This document shows positions 24,042-34,044 of a stretch of 64,000 nucleotides of DNA, piece by piece; position 1 is the first letter of the stretch; each line of letters starts with the position of its first letter. The stretch is from NCBI GenBank assembly GCA_030844895.1, contig CM061231.1:36155149-36219148 (forward strand), in the 5' to 3' direction. The stretch is from Ambrosia x helenae. Lineage: Eukaryota; Streptophyta; Magnoliopsida; Asterales; Asteraceae. Under the pieces are notes generated by a model. That model made no database searches. It was not told the DNA's origin and saw nothing but the letters and a program-made list of their open reading frames with translations. The translations under genes were made by a program, and so were the position numbers.

Positions 24042-27000
24042 ATGGCGAACCCGTGGGGACATCTGAGTCAACCGAGACCTCAGTATAATCAACAAATGAA
24101 CAATCAATCTAATGTACCCACGAACCCTTGGCAGTATTCAGCAGAACGTAACGCGCAACGGATGCAGCAATCGCAAATGCAAGCGAATGTTGCCGGAATC
24201 AATCCGTGGGCGCTAGCTGCTCAACAGCAAATGGTGAACACGAATCCATGGGCACTCGCGGCTGCTGCAAACTCTCAGACGAATCATCTGTCTTCCGTAC
24301 TCATGAGTGACTTAGAGACGGGTAGTTCTAACAGGGCACCGAAGCTGCAGTACATGTCCGACTACCACGGTTGGAAGGGCAGATTTCAGACATATGTCGA
24401 GGGCATCGATGGTCTTGTATGGTCAGCTATCGAGACAGGGTACAGTCGACCGTTGGTTGAGAACTCCACTACTCCGATCTCAATTGAAGACATGAATGAA
24501 GATCAGAGAAAGAAATTCAACTATGAGAAGAAGGCGATGGCAGCATTGAAGCAAGCTCTTCCAAAGGACATCCTTCATCAATTCGCTCAGTGCACAACAT
24601 CACAGATGCTTTGGTTAGCCTTGGCTGAGCGAAATGAGGGTAATATGAAGACGCGAAAGGTTAAAATGGATCATCTTAAGAAGGAGTTCGAGAACTTCAA
24701 TGCTATTGGGAACGAATCTCTGAGGGATTTGACGGCTAGATACTACCATCTGATGTCAGAAATGTATCAGTACGGGGTCTTATATTCATCTGCGGACCTT
24801 GTAGAAAGATTTGCTGAGGCGCTACCTCCTCACTGGCATCAATGGTTGGATATTCTAAAGTCAAACAATGCATATCAGACTCTCTCCATCAACGAGTTCA
24901 TTACCGAGCTGGAGAACAAGGAGATAGAGGAGATCAGGAGAGCAAACAAGGCGCTCATTCCACAGAATCCCAACATCTATTATGGGAATCCTCTTCAGGA
25001 CACCAGTGTGGGTGGCACCAAACCACAAACTGCTTTTGTGGTTAACCCGGACCCAGTCTATGCGTTCGACAACTATGGTCCCCCAACTGATGTTCCCCCT
25101 CCTACATATCCTTTTGGACCAAACCCGTATCCTTTGAATTATAATGCTAACCAGTTTGGTGTTAACCCGTTTTCTCATCTTGCAGCACCAGCGCAGGCAA
25201 CTGCAAACTTTAGTGGACCCTCTTCTGCAGGTTTTGGCGGAGCTCCAACTACAAGTTATGGTGGATATGGAGGTGCTTCTAGTTCTAATCAAGGTGGCTA
25301 TCAGACCAATACAGTCCCAGAGCAGCTGAACACTGCGGGTTTAGGAAAGGTGACTATAGAGCTAGCTCAAGAACACATGGCTCTATTGTCGACTTTGGTG
25401 AACTCCTATAGTGGACTGGTTGCTGGACAGATCGGGAATCCTCATCTTACACAGGAGGATTACTCGCAGATTGATAAGGACGACATGGATCTGATCGACA
25501 TACAATGGCACTTCGCAAGCGTGGTGAGAAGGGCAAAGGATTACATGGAAAGGACGGGAAGGAGAGATGTCTTGATCAATAATAACACCAAGTTTGGGTT
25601 TGACAAAACAAAGGTCACATGCTACAACTGTGGCACAAAAGGGCATTTTGCAAGGGAATGTGACCGACCTAAGCAGCAGGGACATCAGAATCCCTTCAAC
25701 AACAACAGAGCTAATCAGAATCAGAGGCAGCAAGCTCAGGGTCAACCTAATACTGAGCGTGCTATTGTCCCAGTCATCAACCAGAATCAGAACCAGAGGC
25801 CACCTGCAAACAACAATCAAGGTCAAGCCATGGTTATTCAAGCTGATGAAGGCTATAACTGGAACCATCTGATCACCGGAGATGAAGCTCCTCAAGGTGG
25901 TGCAGCTTGTTTTGCTCAACAAGCATCTGAAGCACCAGCCGAAGTTGAAGAAACTTCGAGTCAGTCTGACATCATCACTTCTGAAACCGAGGTGTCTGAC
26001 TGTGACTCGGAGTGCGATTCTGATAGTGGAGAAGATTTGGAGGATTTGTTAGCTGAAGCAGATGCATTGATCGGTAAAAGATCGTTTCTTGTGGATGCTG
26101 ACTGCACAGAGAAGAACTACGGCGAATTCTTTGGAGCTCAGAAGACAGCAGCTCACTATGCATTGATGGCCATCACTGAATCGTCGAACAAGGTAAGTTC
26201 TTCTTCTGATTCAAAATTAGATTGTGTAGAGTGTAATCAGTTGAAATTCAGAATTAAAGAATTAACTGAAGAAAATCTGAATTTAAAAGCTGATGTTGGT
26301 CCGTTGCAAAGGTCAATTGATTCCTTGAGACAAAAGGAGAAAAATTTTCTAAGTACAATTGAAAATTATAAAAAGGATGTTTCTGAACTGTCAAAAACCT
26401 TAGCTAACAAACAGATTGCTATAAATAATTACATCAATGAGGTCGAAGACACTAAGAAACAATTGGCCATTGTTAACTGTGACTATGAAAAGATCAGGAA
26501 AAAGCTTGAGAGTTATTTAAACTGCAAGTATGTCCTTGATCACATAGTTGAACACTCTGACAAGGAAGGTTTCTCCACCAGTCCCAAATACTCTCAGTGT
26601 CCACCTCCGGTGAGATTCGAAAATCACAATTTTGATGTCTTGCCGAAGGAGGAACTTGTGGACGTGGCAGCCGAGGCAGCAAAAGCTGCAGAGGCGGCCA
26701 AGGTTACTGAAGCAGCTAAACCTGCTGAAGTCACTAAGGTTGCTACTCCTGCTAAAGCTGTAAATTTGTGTGAGAAACCTGATGATATCAGTGTATATGA
26801 CACTGACACTTCGGATGATGAGCTCGATGAACCTCCTAGGTATGCACCGGTTAAAACTATAGATGTTCCTCTTGCGAATCATATCATTACAACTGAAACC
26901 TTGAGTGAACTGGAACCGAAAGTGCAAACCGATGATGGGAGGAGGATTAAGGTGTTTTATAAGTTAAAAGGGTCTGAAAAGGTGCATGCTGATGAGGAAG

Positions 27001-27170
27001 TCCCTCTCAGATGTATCGCCCCTGGTCTTGTTGCCAAAATTTGGCAAGAATCTGTCATTACCATAGAAAAGGAAACCTGGAGTAAAAACAAGGGTAAGGG
27101 TAAGGGTAGAAAGGATCAGGGAAATCAGTCTAATGAAAACAATAAGAAAAATCAAAAGTCGAACCGTTAA
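24042..27170 (+). CDS. gag: copia gag polyprotein
   Basis: 1042-residue capsid/nucleocapsid protein of the Sirevirus-like element. The N-terminus has four NPW repeats (MANPWG, TNPWQY, INPWAL, TNPWAL). Residues about 100-300 fit the copia gag (UBN2-type) capsid domain ('YHGWKGRFQTYVEGIDG', 'LTARYYHLMSEM'). A Gly/Ser/Tyr-rich linker follows, then a CCHC knuckle CYNCGTKGHFARECDRP at residues 527-543, an acidic stretch, a coiled coil (about 720-830) and a basic tail. The frame ends in TAA at 27168-27170. An overlapping +1 frame carries on with a second knuckle. The ATG is chosen because it opens the conserved N-terminus just after the leader. Confidence 0.9.
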   Translation: MANPWGHLSQPRPQYNQQMNNQSNVPTNPWQYSAERNAQRMQQSQMQANVAGINPWALAAQQQMVNTNPWALAAAANSQTNHLSSVLMSDLETGSSNRAPKLQYMSDYHGWKGRFQTYVEGIDGLVWSAIETGYSRPLVENSTTPISIEDMNEDQRKKFNYEKKAMAALKQALPKDILHQFAQCTTSQMLWLALAERNEGNMKTRKVKMDHLKKEFENFNAIGNESLRDLTARYYHLMSEMYQYGVLYSSADLVERFAEALPPHWHQWLDILKSNNAYQTLSINEFITELENKEIEEIRRANKALIPQNPNIYYGNPLQDTSVGGTKPQTAFVVNPDPVYAFDNYGPPTDVPPPTYPFGPNPYPLNYNANQFGVNPFSHLAAPAQATANFSGPSSAGFGGAPTTSYGGYGGASSSNQGGYQTNTVPEQLNTAGLGKVTIELAQEHMALLSTLVNSYSGLVAGQIGNPHLTQEDYSQIDKDDMDLIDIQWHFASVVRRAKDYMERTGRRDVLINNNTKFGFDKTKVTCYNCGTKGHFARECDRPKQQGHQNPFNNNRANQNQRQQAQGQPNTERAIVPVINQNQNQRPPANNNQGQAMVIQADEGYNWNHLITGDEAPQGGAACFAQQASEAPAEVEETSSQSDIITSETEVSDCDSECDSDSGEDLEDLLAEADALIGKRSFLVDADCTEKNYGEFFGAQKTAAHYALMAITESSNKVSSSSDSKLDCVECNQLKFRIKELTEENLNLKADVGPLQRSIDSLRQKEKNFLSTIENYKKDVSELSKTLANKQIAINNYINEVEDTKKQLAIVNCDYEKIRKKLESYLNCKYVLDHIVEHSDKEGFSTSPKYSQCPPPVRFENHNFDVLPKEELVDVAAEAAKAAEAAKVTEAAKPAEVTKVATPAKAVNLCEKPDDISVYDTDTSDDELDEPPRYAPVKTIDVPLANHIITTETLSELEPKVQTDDGRRIKVFYKLKGSEKVHADEEVPLRCIAPGLVAKIWQESVITIEKETWSKNKGKGKGRKDQGNQSNENNKKNQKSNR

Positions 27171-27976
27171 TCCTCAAAATCAAGCTCAAAGAAACGGTCC
27201 GAAAAAGCATGTGACTGAGTTCATTAGATCGAGCGGCACTGAAAGAAATGACGATCCTCAAGTCGATCAGCAAAGAAGATGTCTTGAGGATCTAAAACAT
27301 AAAAACTCATTTGCCGTTCCATCTAACAAAAGGAACAAGAAGGAGACCAAACCCGGATCTCCTAAGTTTGAAGAATATAGATCCTGTCACAAGTGTGGGG
27401 AACGTGGGCATTTAGTTGCTGCGTGCCCTGAATTGAGACGAGAAAGGATCAAAGTGGATGATCCTCCCAGTTCTAGCAAATCCAAGCAACCTGTTTCCCC
27501 TAAACTCTCAGAGAAACAAAAGCAAAAGCAGGTCGTTTATGATAACCGCAACAAAATTGCTATGAACCAAAAGCCAGTTGATGGCAGGGGTCCACAGCTG
27601 AGGGGGAGCACTGTTCCTCCAAAGGTTGAAGCAGCGCCTAAGCCACCAGCAAAGGCTGCAGCTAAACCGCAGGGCAACCCCAAAGCTGCTCCACGCACAG
27701 TTAATTCTGAAGTGGATCCAAAATCTGTTCCTCCAAAGGAATCCAAGGCTGGACCTTCTAGCCCACAGGCAAAGAAGAAGCCCAAGCCAAAGAAACCTGA
27801 ACAGATTTGGAGACCCAAGTCACCAACCAAAGAAGGAGAGTCATCTGCTGGAAGAGGCACTGCTGGTACCATCGGAAACAACTCCAACACCAAATGGGAG
27901 ATGGGTTGACTTTCCGATGTTAGATGAAGTTGGTAGACCCAAGACCGTGAAGGCTTGGGTCCCCCTTAACCACTGA
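27133..27976 (+). pseudogene. gag-pol linker with second zinc knuckle, frameshifted
   Basis: Overlaps the gag end by 38 nt in the +1 frame and encodes CHKCGERGHLVAACPE (residues 85-100 of this frame), a second CCHC knuckle, then a Lys/Pro/Ala-rich linker. That frame stops at 27909, but the expected continuation ('FPMLDEVGRPKTVKAWVPL') is read in the next frame and ends at 27976, seven bases before pol. So two frame changes and a stop lie between gag and protease. They may be real damage, programmed recoding or a stop that is bypassed; the sequence alone does not decide. Confidence 0.6.
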
Positions 27977-27983
27977 ACTTTGA

Positions 27984-30900
27984 ATGTTTGTGCAGGGAGT
28001 TCCACAGGGCCTTATCAGCAGCCTATGGATTGTTGATAGTGGAGCTTCAGGGCACATGACAGGCGATTTATCCCTGCTTTTTGACATAAAGAATATCAAT
28101 GGGGGGTATGTTGCCTTTGCTGGTAATAAAGGGGGTTATATAACAAAGGAAGGAAGTATGAGCAACGGTATAGTAAGCTTTGAAAAGATAAGCTTTGTGA
28201 AACAGATAGACCACAACTTGCTGAGTGTTTCGCAGATATGTGACAAGAAGTTCACTGTATTCTTTGATGACAACGCATGTTTCATTCTGAAGCCTGGATT
28301 CAAAATACCGAAAGAGTGGGTCATGATCTCAGCTCCCAGGGTCAACAACTTATACGTCCTGGATATGAGCCGAGCAATGACTGCAAAAGGTCAGGTCACT
28401 TGTTTTCTGTCAAAGGCGACAGAGAAGGAATCGATAATGTGGCACAGACGAATGGGACACATCCACTTGAGGAAAATGAACCATCTGGTCCAGAATCAAC
28501 TAGTGGAAGGTGTTTCTGTTAAGAATTTTCATTTAAACGATGTCTGTGTCTCATGCAAGAAAGGGAAGCAGAAAAGAAAGTCTCACAAGCCTAAGAAGAC
28601 AAACTCAGTTAGTCTACCTCTCGAACGACTGCACATGGACCTGTTTGGCCCAGTCAATCGAAAGAGCAAGAACGGTGACTCATACTGCTTAGTGGTTACG
28701 GATGACTATTCTAGGTTTTATTGGGTTGTGTGCATGAAGCACAAGAGTGAAACTTTTGATTACTTGAAGAATCTGTTTACTAAATTGGAAAATATATATC
28801 AGCTAAAGATCCGTAGGATCAGAAGCGATAACGGAACAGAGTTCAAGAATCACGCTATGGAGGCGTTATGTGCAGAAAAGGGTATTCATCATGAATTCAC
28901 AGCGCCATACACTCCTCAGCAAAACGGGGTTGCAGAAAGAAAGAATCGGACTCTTATTGAGGCAGCCAGAACTATGCTCGCAGACTCGAACTTGCCTGTG
29001 ATCTTCTGGAACGAGGCAGTTCACTGCGCGTGTTATACTCTGAATAGGGTTCTAACGGTAAAGAAGCTTGGAAAAACCTCTTACGAGCTTCTGAACCGAA
29101 GGAAACCGAACTTAGAGTTTCTGGAACCTTTCGGAGCTCCATGCACCATGATACATCCCGATGGGAAGTTTGGTGCAAAGGCAGAAGAAGGTTTCTTTGT
29201 TGGTTACAGCACTCCCAACAAAAGAGTGTACAACAAAAGAACCAACAACGTTGAAGATTGGCTTAATGTCGATGTTCAGCGTTATACTGCCAATGCACCT
29301 GGTGTTGGACCTGATTGGTTGTTCGACTATAAGAGTCTATTTGATTCCTTCAACGTGGAGAATTTGGTGGATGATGCTGTAGCGCAAATGTATTACGAAT
29401 GTGAAAACGCAGCTAGCTCTCCGCTAATGCGTCCGATCGTGGTTAATGCACCTGCGCCTGCTCCATCTGATGCCTCTGCATCCACGGGTCCCCCCGATAA
29501 AACCGCAGCAGCAGAAGTTGAGGAAGTTTTTCAGGAAGCGTCAGCAGAGGTTCTCGAATCTTCATCTTCCGACGACGATTTTGCAAAGTCTCATGAAACT
29601 CTCACTGAGGAACAAGCTGGAAATGGTGAATCTACCACTACAGCTCCAGTTAATCCGACAGGAAACAATCAAGCTGGTCCTTCTTCTTCAGCAGCTCCAG
29701 GGATAGGTCTTCGGATTGATCTCTCCGGTTTTAATATGCAACCCGCTGCTCCCTCTAGTTCAAGCGCAGCTGAGACAAATATATCTCAAGGTTTGGAGAA
29801 CCTTAATTTGCATTCGGATGATCCAGTGCCGGCACATCCGGAATCTCGGATTCACGACACTCATCCGATGCAAAATGTGATTGGTAATCCGACTAGCAGA
29901 GTCATGACGCGCAGTCAGCTCAGAAATGCTAGTTCAAGTGACAATACAGGTACTCTGGCACTCTATTCGGAAATCAGAAAAGCAGGTCATCAGAACGATT
30001 GGTCCTTCGCCTTGTATGTTTCTCAAACTGAACCAAGAACTGTGCAAGAGGCACTGAGGGAAGAACCATGGATTGAAGCTATGCAAGCCGAACTTCAGCA
30101 GTTCCAAAAGCTAGGAGTGTGGGACTTAGTTGACTTACCTCCAGGCTCGAAAAAGATTGGAACAAAGTGGGTCTACAAGTGTAAACGGGATGACCGCGGG
30201 GTGATTATAAGAAACAAGGCTCGATTAGTTGTCCTCGGCTTCCGTCAAATCGAAGGAATAGATTACAACGAAGTATACGCTCCAGTTGCGCGCCTTGAAG
30301 CTATCCGGATGTTCTTAGCTTACGCTTCGTACAAACGGTTTAAGGTGTATCAAATGGACGTGAAAAGTGCTTTTCTGTATGGTGTCGTGAAGGAAGAGGT
30401 GTATGTTGCTCAGCCACCGGGGTTTGAGGATCCGCTGCATCGCGAAAAAGTCTACAAATTGAACAAAGCGTTGTACGGACTCCATCAGGCACCGCGTGAA
30501 TGGTACCAAATGCTTAGCAACTATCTGATATCCAACGGGTTCAAACGCGGACTCGTGGACTGCACCTTATTCACCAAGGAAAAGGGTGGTGACCGTCTTC
30601 TGGTACAGGTTTATGTTGATGATATTATTTTTGGGTCCACTAATGATGTCATGTGCAGGGAATTTGAAAAGCTTATGCAGGACAAATTTGAGATGAGCTC
30701 GATGGGGGAGATGCAATTCTTCCTCGGTCTACAAGTAGAACAACTAGAGTCGGGGATCTTTATCCACCAGACAAAATACGTTGCTGACATCTTGAGCCGG
30801 TTCCAGATGGAAGACTCTACTCCAGTAGGCACACCGATTCAGACCAATCACGGGATTGGCCCTGACGAGAAAGGACAAACCGTTGATCCTTTTCTCTATC

Positions 30901-31559
30901 GAGCTATGATAGGCTCCCTCATGTACCTCACTGCATCAAGACCTGATATAATGTTCGCGACATGTTTACTATCAAGATACCAGTCAAGGCCGAAACAGTC
31001 ACACCTGGTTGCTGTGAAGAGGATCTTACGTTATCTAAAGGGTTGTCCGACCAAAGGTCTTTGGTACCCTAATGACGATAAGTTTGACCTCATCGCTTTT
31101 AGTGATGCTGACTATGGCGGATGCAAGACAGACTTAAAATCCACATCGGCTGGATGCCAGTTTTTGGGACCAAGACTAGTCTCGTGGCAGTGCAAGAAGC
31201 AAGCCTCAGTCGCCTTATCCACCTGCGAGTCGGAATATGTAGCAGCATCGAGCTGCTGCTCCCAGGTTCTTTGGATACAGCAACAAATGAGAGACTACGG
31301 TTTGAAATTTCTTAATACTCCCATTCACTGTGATAATGAGTCCGCTATAGCTCTTGCTAAAGACTCAGTTAACCATTCCAAGGCGAAACATATCTTGGTT
31401 AAGTATCATTTCATACGCGATTGCTATGAAAAGAAACTTATCGATATGGTAAAAATCCACACAGACTACCAACGTGCCGATTTATTCACCAAAGCTTTTG
31501 ACGGTCCTCGTTTTGAGTACTTGTTAATCTTAAACGGCATTAAAGTTAAGCAGGATTAG
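27984..31559 (+). CDS. pol: copia pol: protease, integrase, reverse transcriptase, RNase H
   Basis: 1191 residues, uninterrupted. Protease WIVDSGASGHMTG with catalytic Asp at residue 18. Integrase zinc finger WHRRMGH (His154) ... CVSCKKGK, and the DDE core in LHMDLFGP (about 218), IRSDNGTEF (about 282) and GVAERKNR (Glu about 318). The RT spans about 690-930 with VYQMDVKSAFLYG and the active-site VYVDDIIFGS (about 876). RNase H has DADYGG (about 1041), STCESEYVAAS and HCDNESAIALA. All catalytic residues are present, so the enzyme block looks functional. The order PR-IN-RT-RH is that of copia. A TTTGTGCAG just upstream (about 28000) resembles a splice acceptor. The first in-frame ATG is used; translation may instead come by fusion to gag. 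Confidence 0.93.
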   Translation: MFVQGVPQGLISSLWIVDSGASGHMTGDLSLLFDIKNINGGYVAFAGNKGGYITKEGSMSNGIVSFEKISFVKQIDHNLLSVSQICDKKFTVFFDDNACFILKPGFKIPKEWVMISAPRVNNLYVLDMSRAMTAKGQVTCFLSKATEKESIMWHRRMGHIHLRKMNHLVQNQLVEGVSVKNFHLNDVCVSCKKGKQKRKSHKPKKTNSVSLPLERLHMDLFGPVNRKSKNGDSYCLVVTDDYSRFYWVVCMKHKSETFDYLKNLFTKLENIYQLKIRRIRSDNGTEFKNHAMEALCAEKGIHHEFTAPYTPQQNGVAERKNRTLIEAARTMLADSNLPVIFWNEAVHCACYTLNRVLTVKKLGKTSYELLNRRKPNLEFLEPFGAPCTMIHPDGKFGAKAEEGFFVGYSTPNKRVYNKRTNNVEDWLNVDVQRYTANAPGVGPDWLFDYKSLFDSFNVENLVDDAVAQMYYECENAASSPLMRPIVVNAPAPAPSDASASTGPPDKTAAAEVEEVFQEASAEVLESSSSDDDFAKSHETLTEEQAGNGESTTTAPVNPTGNNQAGPSSSAAPGIGLRIDLSGFNMQPAAPSSSSAAETNISQGLENLNLHSDDPVPAHPESRIHDTHPMQNVIGNPTSRVMTRSQLRNASSSDNTGTLALYSEIRKAGHQNDWSFALYVSQTEPRTVQEALREEPWIEAMQAELQQFQKLGVWDLVDLPPGSKKIGTKWVYKCKRDDRGVIIRNKARLVVLGFRQIEGIDYNEVYAPVARLEAIRMFLAYASYKRFKVYQMDVKSAFLYGVVKEEVYVAQPPGFEDPLHREKVYKLNKALYGLHQAPREWYQMLSNYLISNGFKRGLVDCTLFTKEKGGDRLLVQVYVDDIIFGSTNDVMCREFEKLMQDKFEMSSMGEMQFFLGLQVEQLESGIFIHQTKYVADILSRFQMEDSTPVGTPIQTNHGIGPDEKGQTVDPFLYRAMIGSLMYLTASRPDIMFATCLLSRYQSRPKQSHLVAVKRILRYLKGCPTKGLWYPNDDKFDLIAFSDADYGGCKTDLKSTSAGCQFLGPRLVSWQCKKQASVALSTCESEYVAASSCCSQVLWIQQQMRDYGLKFLNTPIHCDNESAIALAKDSVNHSKAKHILVKYHFIRDCYEKKLIDMVKIHTDYQRADLFTKAFDGPRFEYLLILNGIKVKQD

Positions 31560-33260
31560 ATCCTCATCGGTAATCGTTTTTGTAAATATTTTTCTTTCAA
31601 AAATCAGAAAAATCCAAAAATATTGTCTTTTCGCAAATTTTTAGATTTTTAGGGGGAGAAAATTTCAGAAAAATACAAAAACATTCAGAAAATGCAAAAA
31701 TTCAAAAAAAATGAGAAAATTCCAAAATCAAAAAAAAATTTGAAAAATGCAAAAATGAGTTTCTTTGGTGAAAATGGGAAGATGATATTAACCAATCAGT
31801 CGGACTGTCTGGACCCTTATCATCTTAAAAATATTGGAACTGATAGGTAGCCTCTACAATGATGTGTCGGTAGGCTCAAAATCATTTCCAAGTTCGGCAC
31901 GGTGATATAAACCTAAATCATCTGAATCATGTGTGGATCAACGTGCGTTGGCATATGGTCTTGGTACCGAAATCTCGTTTGATAGCATGCCAAAATCCGA
32001 GGTTTCATGGTCTTTAAGAGGTTGGTTCATCCGGGGTGAACTGGACGTCTCTCAGAATAAATAGGAGTGGCACACGTGTCGTACGTTGGGGTCGCAGCCT
32101 ACGACTGAGACACCCCTATGTCATTTCCTGAAAAAAAAAACAAAAAAAAAAAGAATAAATTCTGATCAGGAGACGTCCGGGAATCCTAAAAGAGCAAAAA
32201 GATTCATATATGCCAAAACCCTATTCTCAATGAGAATTCGCTCTAAGGTATCAACTCATATACCTAAAGCATCGTACCGTGAAAAATCAAATATACGGTA
32301 TTTGACTTGTACCCTGGTTTGGATCTCACTGGTCTCTCTGTTGCAGCGTTTCTGCAGACCTGATCACCACTGAGTCCACTCCTTGTAAAATACGGATGAC
32401 AACAGCTTACTCACCGGTTACGAGGAAGCTTTGTGCATGACTTGATACGGGAATGTGTCGCGTGGCGGGGAACACCTTGTATCTCAGCCTTAATATTACC
32501 TTAAACGTATCTAAAGTGCCTAGCGATAAAACTTGATTTTGAGTTTAGGTGGACAACAATATCGACAGTTGTTGTAGGACGCTTATTGGTAATTTAAGCG
32601 AAAACTGAAAATATAAGGGTTCTAATATGTCCGTACACTGATATGATTCCCTAACCGTTGAAACTCGCAAAAATATGTTAGTGTACAGTTAGTTGATCTC
32701 CCGTTTTATTTTATTTATGCTTAGTTTAGCGTAGTTAATCATTCTTGATTGCCGATGTTGGAATCCTAATCCATTGTAATCTTACTTCTTCAAAAATAAA
32801 ACGCCGAAAAATAAAATGGACAACTAATTGGAAACTTGTGTTTCTGCCGGGTCAAAACCGTATTTTTATTATGTACAAGGGTGGAAAATGGAATATTTTC
32901 ATGTATCTGAGTCATCATCTGAGTCGCGTGTCAAATCGGGTTGAAAAACGCATGTTTTGAACCTTAACGGGTCAAAAATGCAAGTTTTGGTGCTGCAGGG
33001 GCAATTTGGTAAATTGTGTGAAAGACTTATGCATTTAGAAGCCTGATCGCATATATGCTTAAACGAGTAGCCATAATCGCGTGTCTTAACGAGCGATTAT
33101 GATGTAATCGCGTGTAACTATGTCTACTCGTGTGATAAAGCAAGCGAGTGGCTATAATCGCGTGTATCCCATCCACTCGTGTAGAAACATAGGCGAGTAG
33201 CCATGATCGCTTCATACTCCACGCGATTAGGCTACTACTCGCATGCTAGATCACGCGATT
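31560..33260 (+). other. post-pol spacer of the Sirevirus-like element, with GCGATTA array
   Basis: No coding frame is supported. It starts with an internal polypurine tract AGGGGGAG (31651) and an A-rich region of repeated 'CAGAAAA(A/T)' (31600-31760). From 33035 to 33262 there is a dense array of 'GCGAGTAG', 'TAATCGCGTG' and 'CGCGATTA' words. These resemble those in the LTR U3 and lie directly before a TATA-like box. Confidence 0.7.
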
Positions 33261-33261
33261 A

Positions 33262-34040
33262 TGCACAAGTATAAAGAGGGACTGTTAGTGTTTTCATCTC
33301 ATTATTTTCAAACCTCTCAACTGTTCCATCGTGTTCCCTCTAATCTGAACCTAAACAAACCCTTGCCAAAATTTCATTTGACCCTAGATAATTGTCATAC
33401 ATCATCAAGGTAAGAACATATCTCACTTTCAGATCCAAACAACATGTTTAATGGGTTAAAATCGTTCATTTTTAAACCGGAACTCTTAGTTGAACAAAAC
33501 CGGTTGATTACCCATTAAAACGTGTTTATTGTGGAGGTTTCTTGATGGGGGTTTGATGATCGGCATCTATAGGATCAGTTGGTACAAAGTTTTGACCCAT
33601 TACATCAAGAAATCAGAAAACCCCAATTTTAAACACATAAGAACCCTAGTTTTTAAAAACCGTCAATTGACCCTTGTTTCTGATATAATAGCATAATAGT
33701 TCATAGGGGTTTTATTGTTGGGTTGTTTTAGGGTAATATGTGACCAACATCATCATCCAAAACGACCCATTACGAACTTTGACAGATTTGGTAAAGAAGA
33801 TGAACTGTCACGCGATTAGCTTGGCTAATCGTGTGAACAGTTGAGCGATTGGGGCTTCTTGTCTTCTAATCGCATGTTATAACTGGCGATTGGGCCTTAA
33901 TCGTATATTATTACTAGCGATTACATGGCAAATCGCCTGTAACCTTCTGTTTGACCAAAATTGTCAAACTTTTGTCCGTTTTGTCCGTTTTTCATATCCT
34001 TGATCTGTCTTTGATGTTTTATGGTGTGTTTATCTTGCAG
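33262..34040 (+). promoter_or_regulatory. putative internal promoter, leader exon and intron for the third ORF
   Basis: TATAAAG (33270-33276) follows the GCGATTA array. Next comes a CT/CA-rich leader like that after the LTR TATA box, then a strong donor CAAG|GTAAGA (intron from 33410) and an acceptor ATCTTGCAG ending at 34040, four bases before the ORF3 ATG (34045). The intron itself holds another GCGATTA/TAATCGC array (33808-33945). Together this looks like a transcription unit separate from the LTR promoter. No expression evidence is available. Confidence 0.45.
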
Positions 34041-34044
34041 AATC

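Noticed and set aside
25383..27155. Long antisense frames over gag (179, 143, 136 codons)
   Set aside because: Shadows of the gag coding strand without domains or starts of their own.
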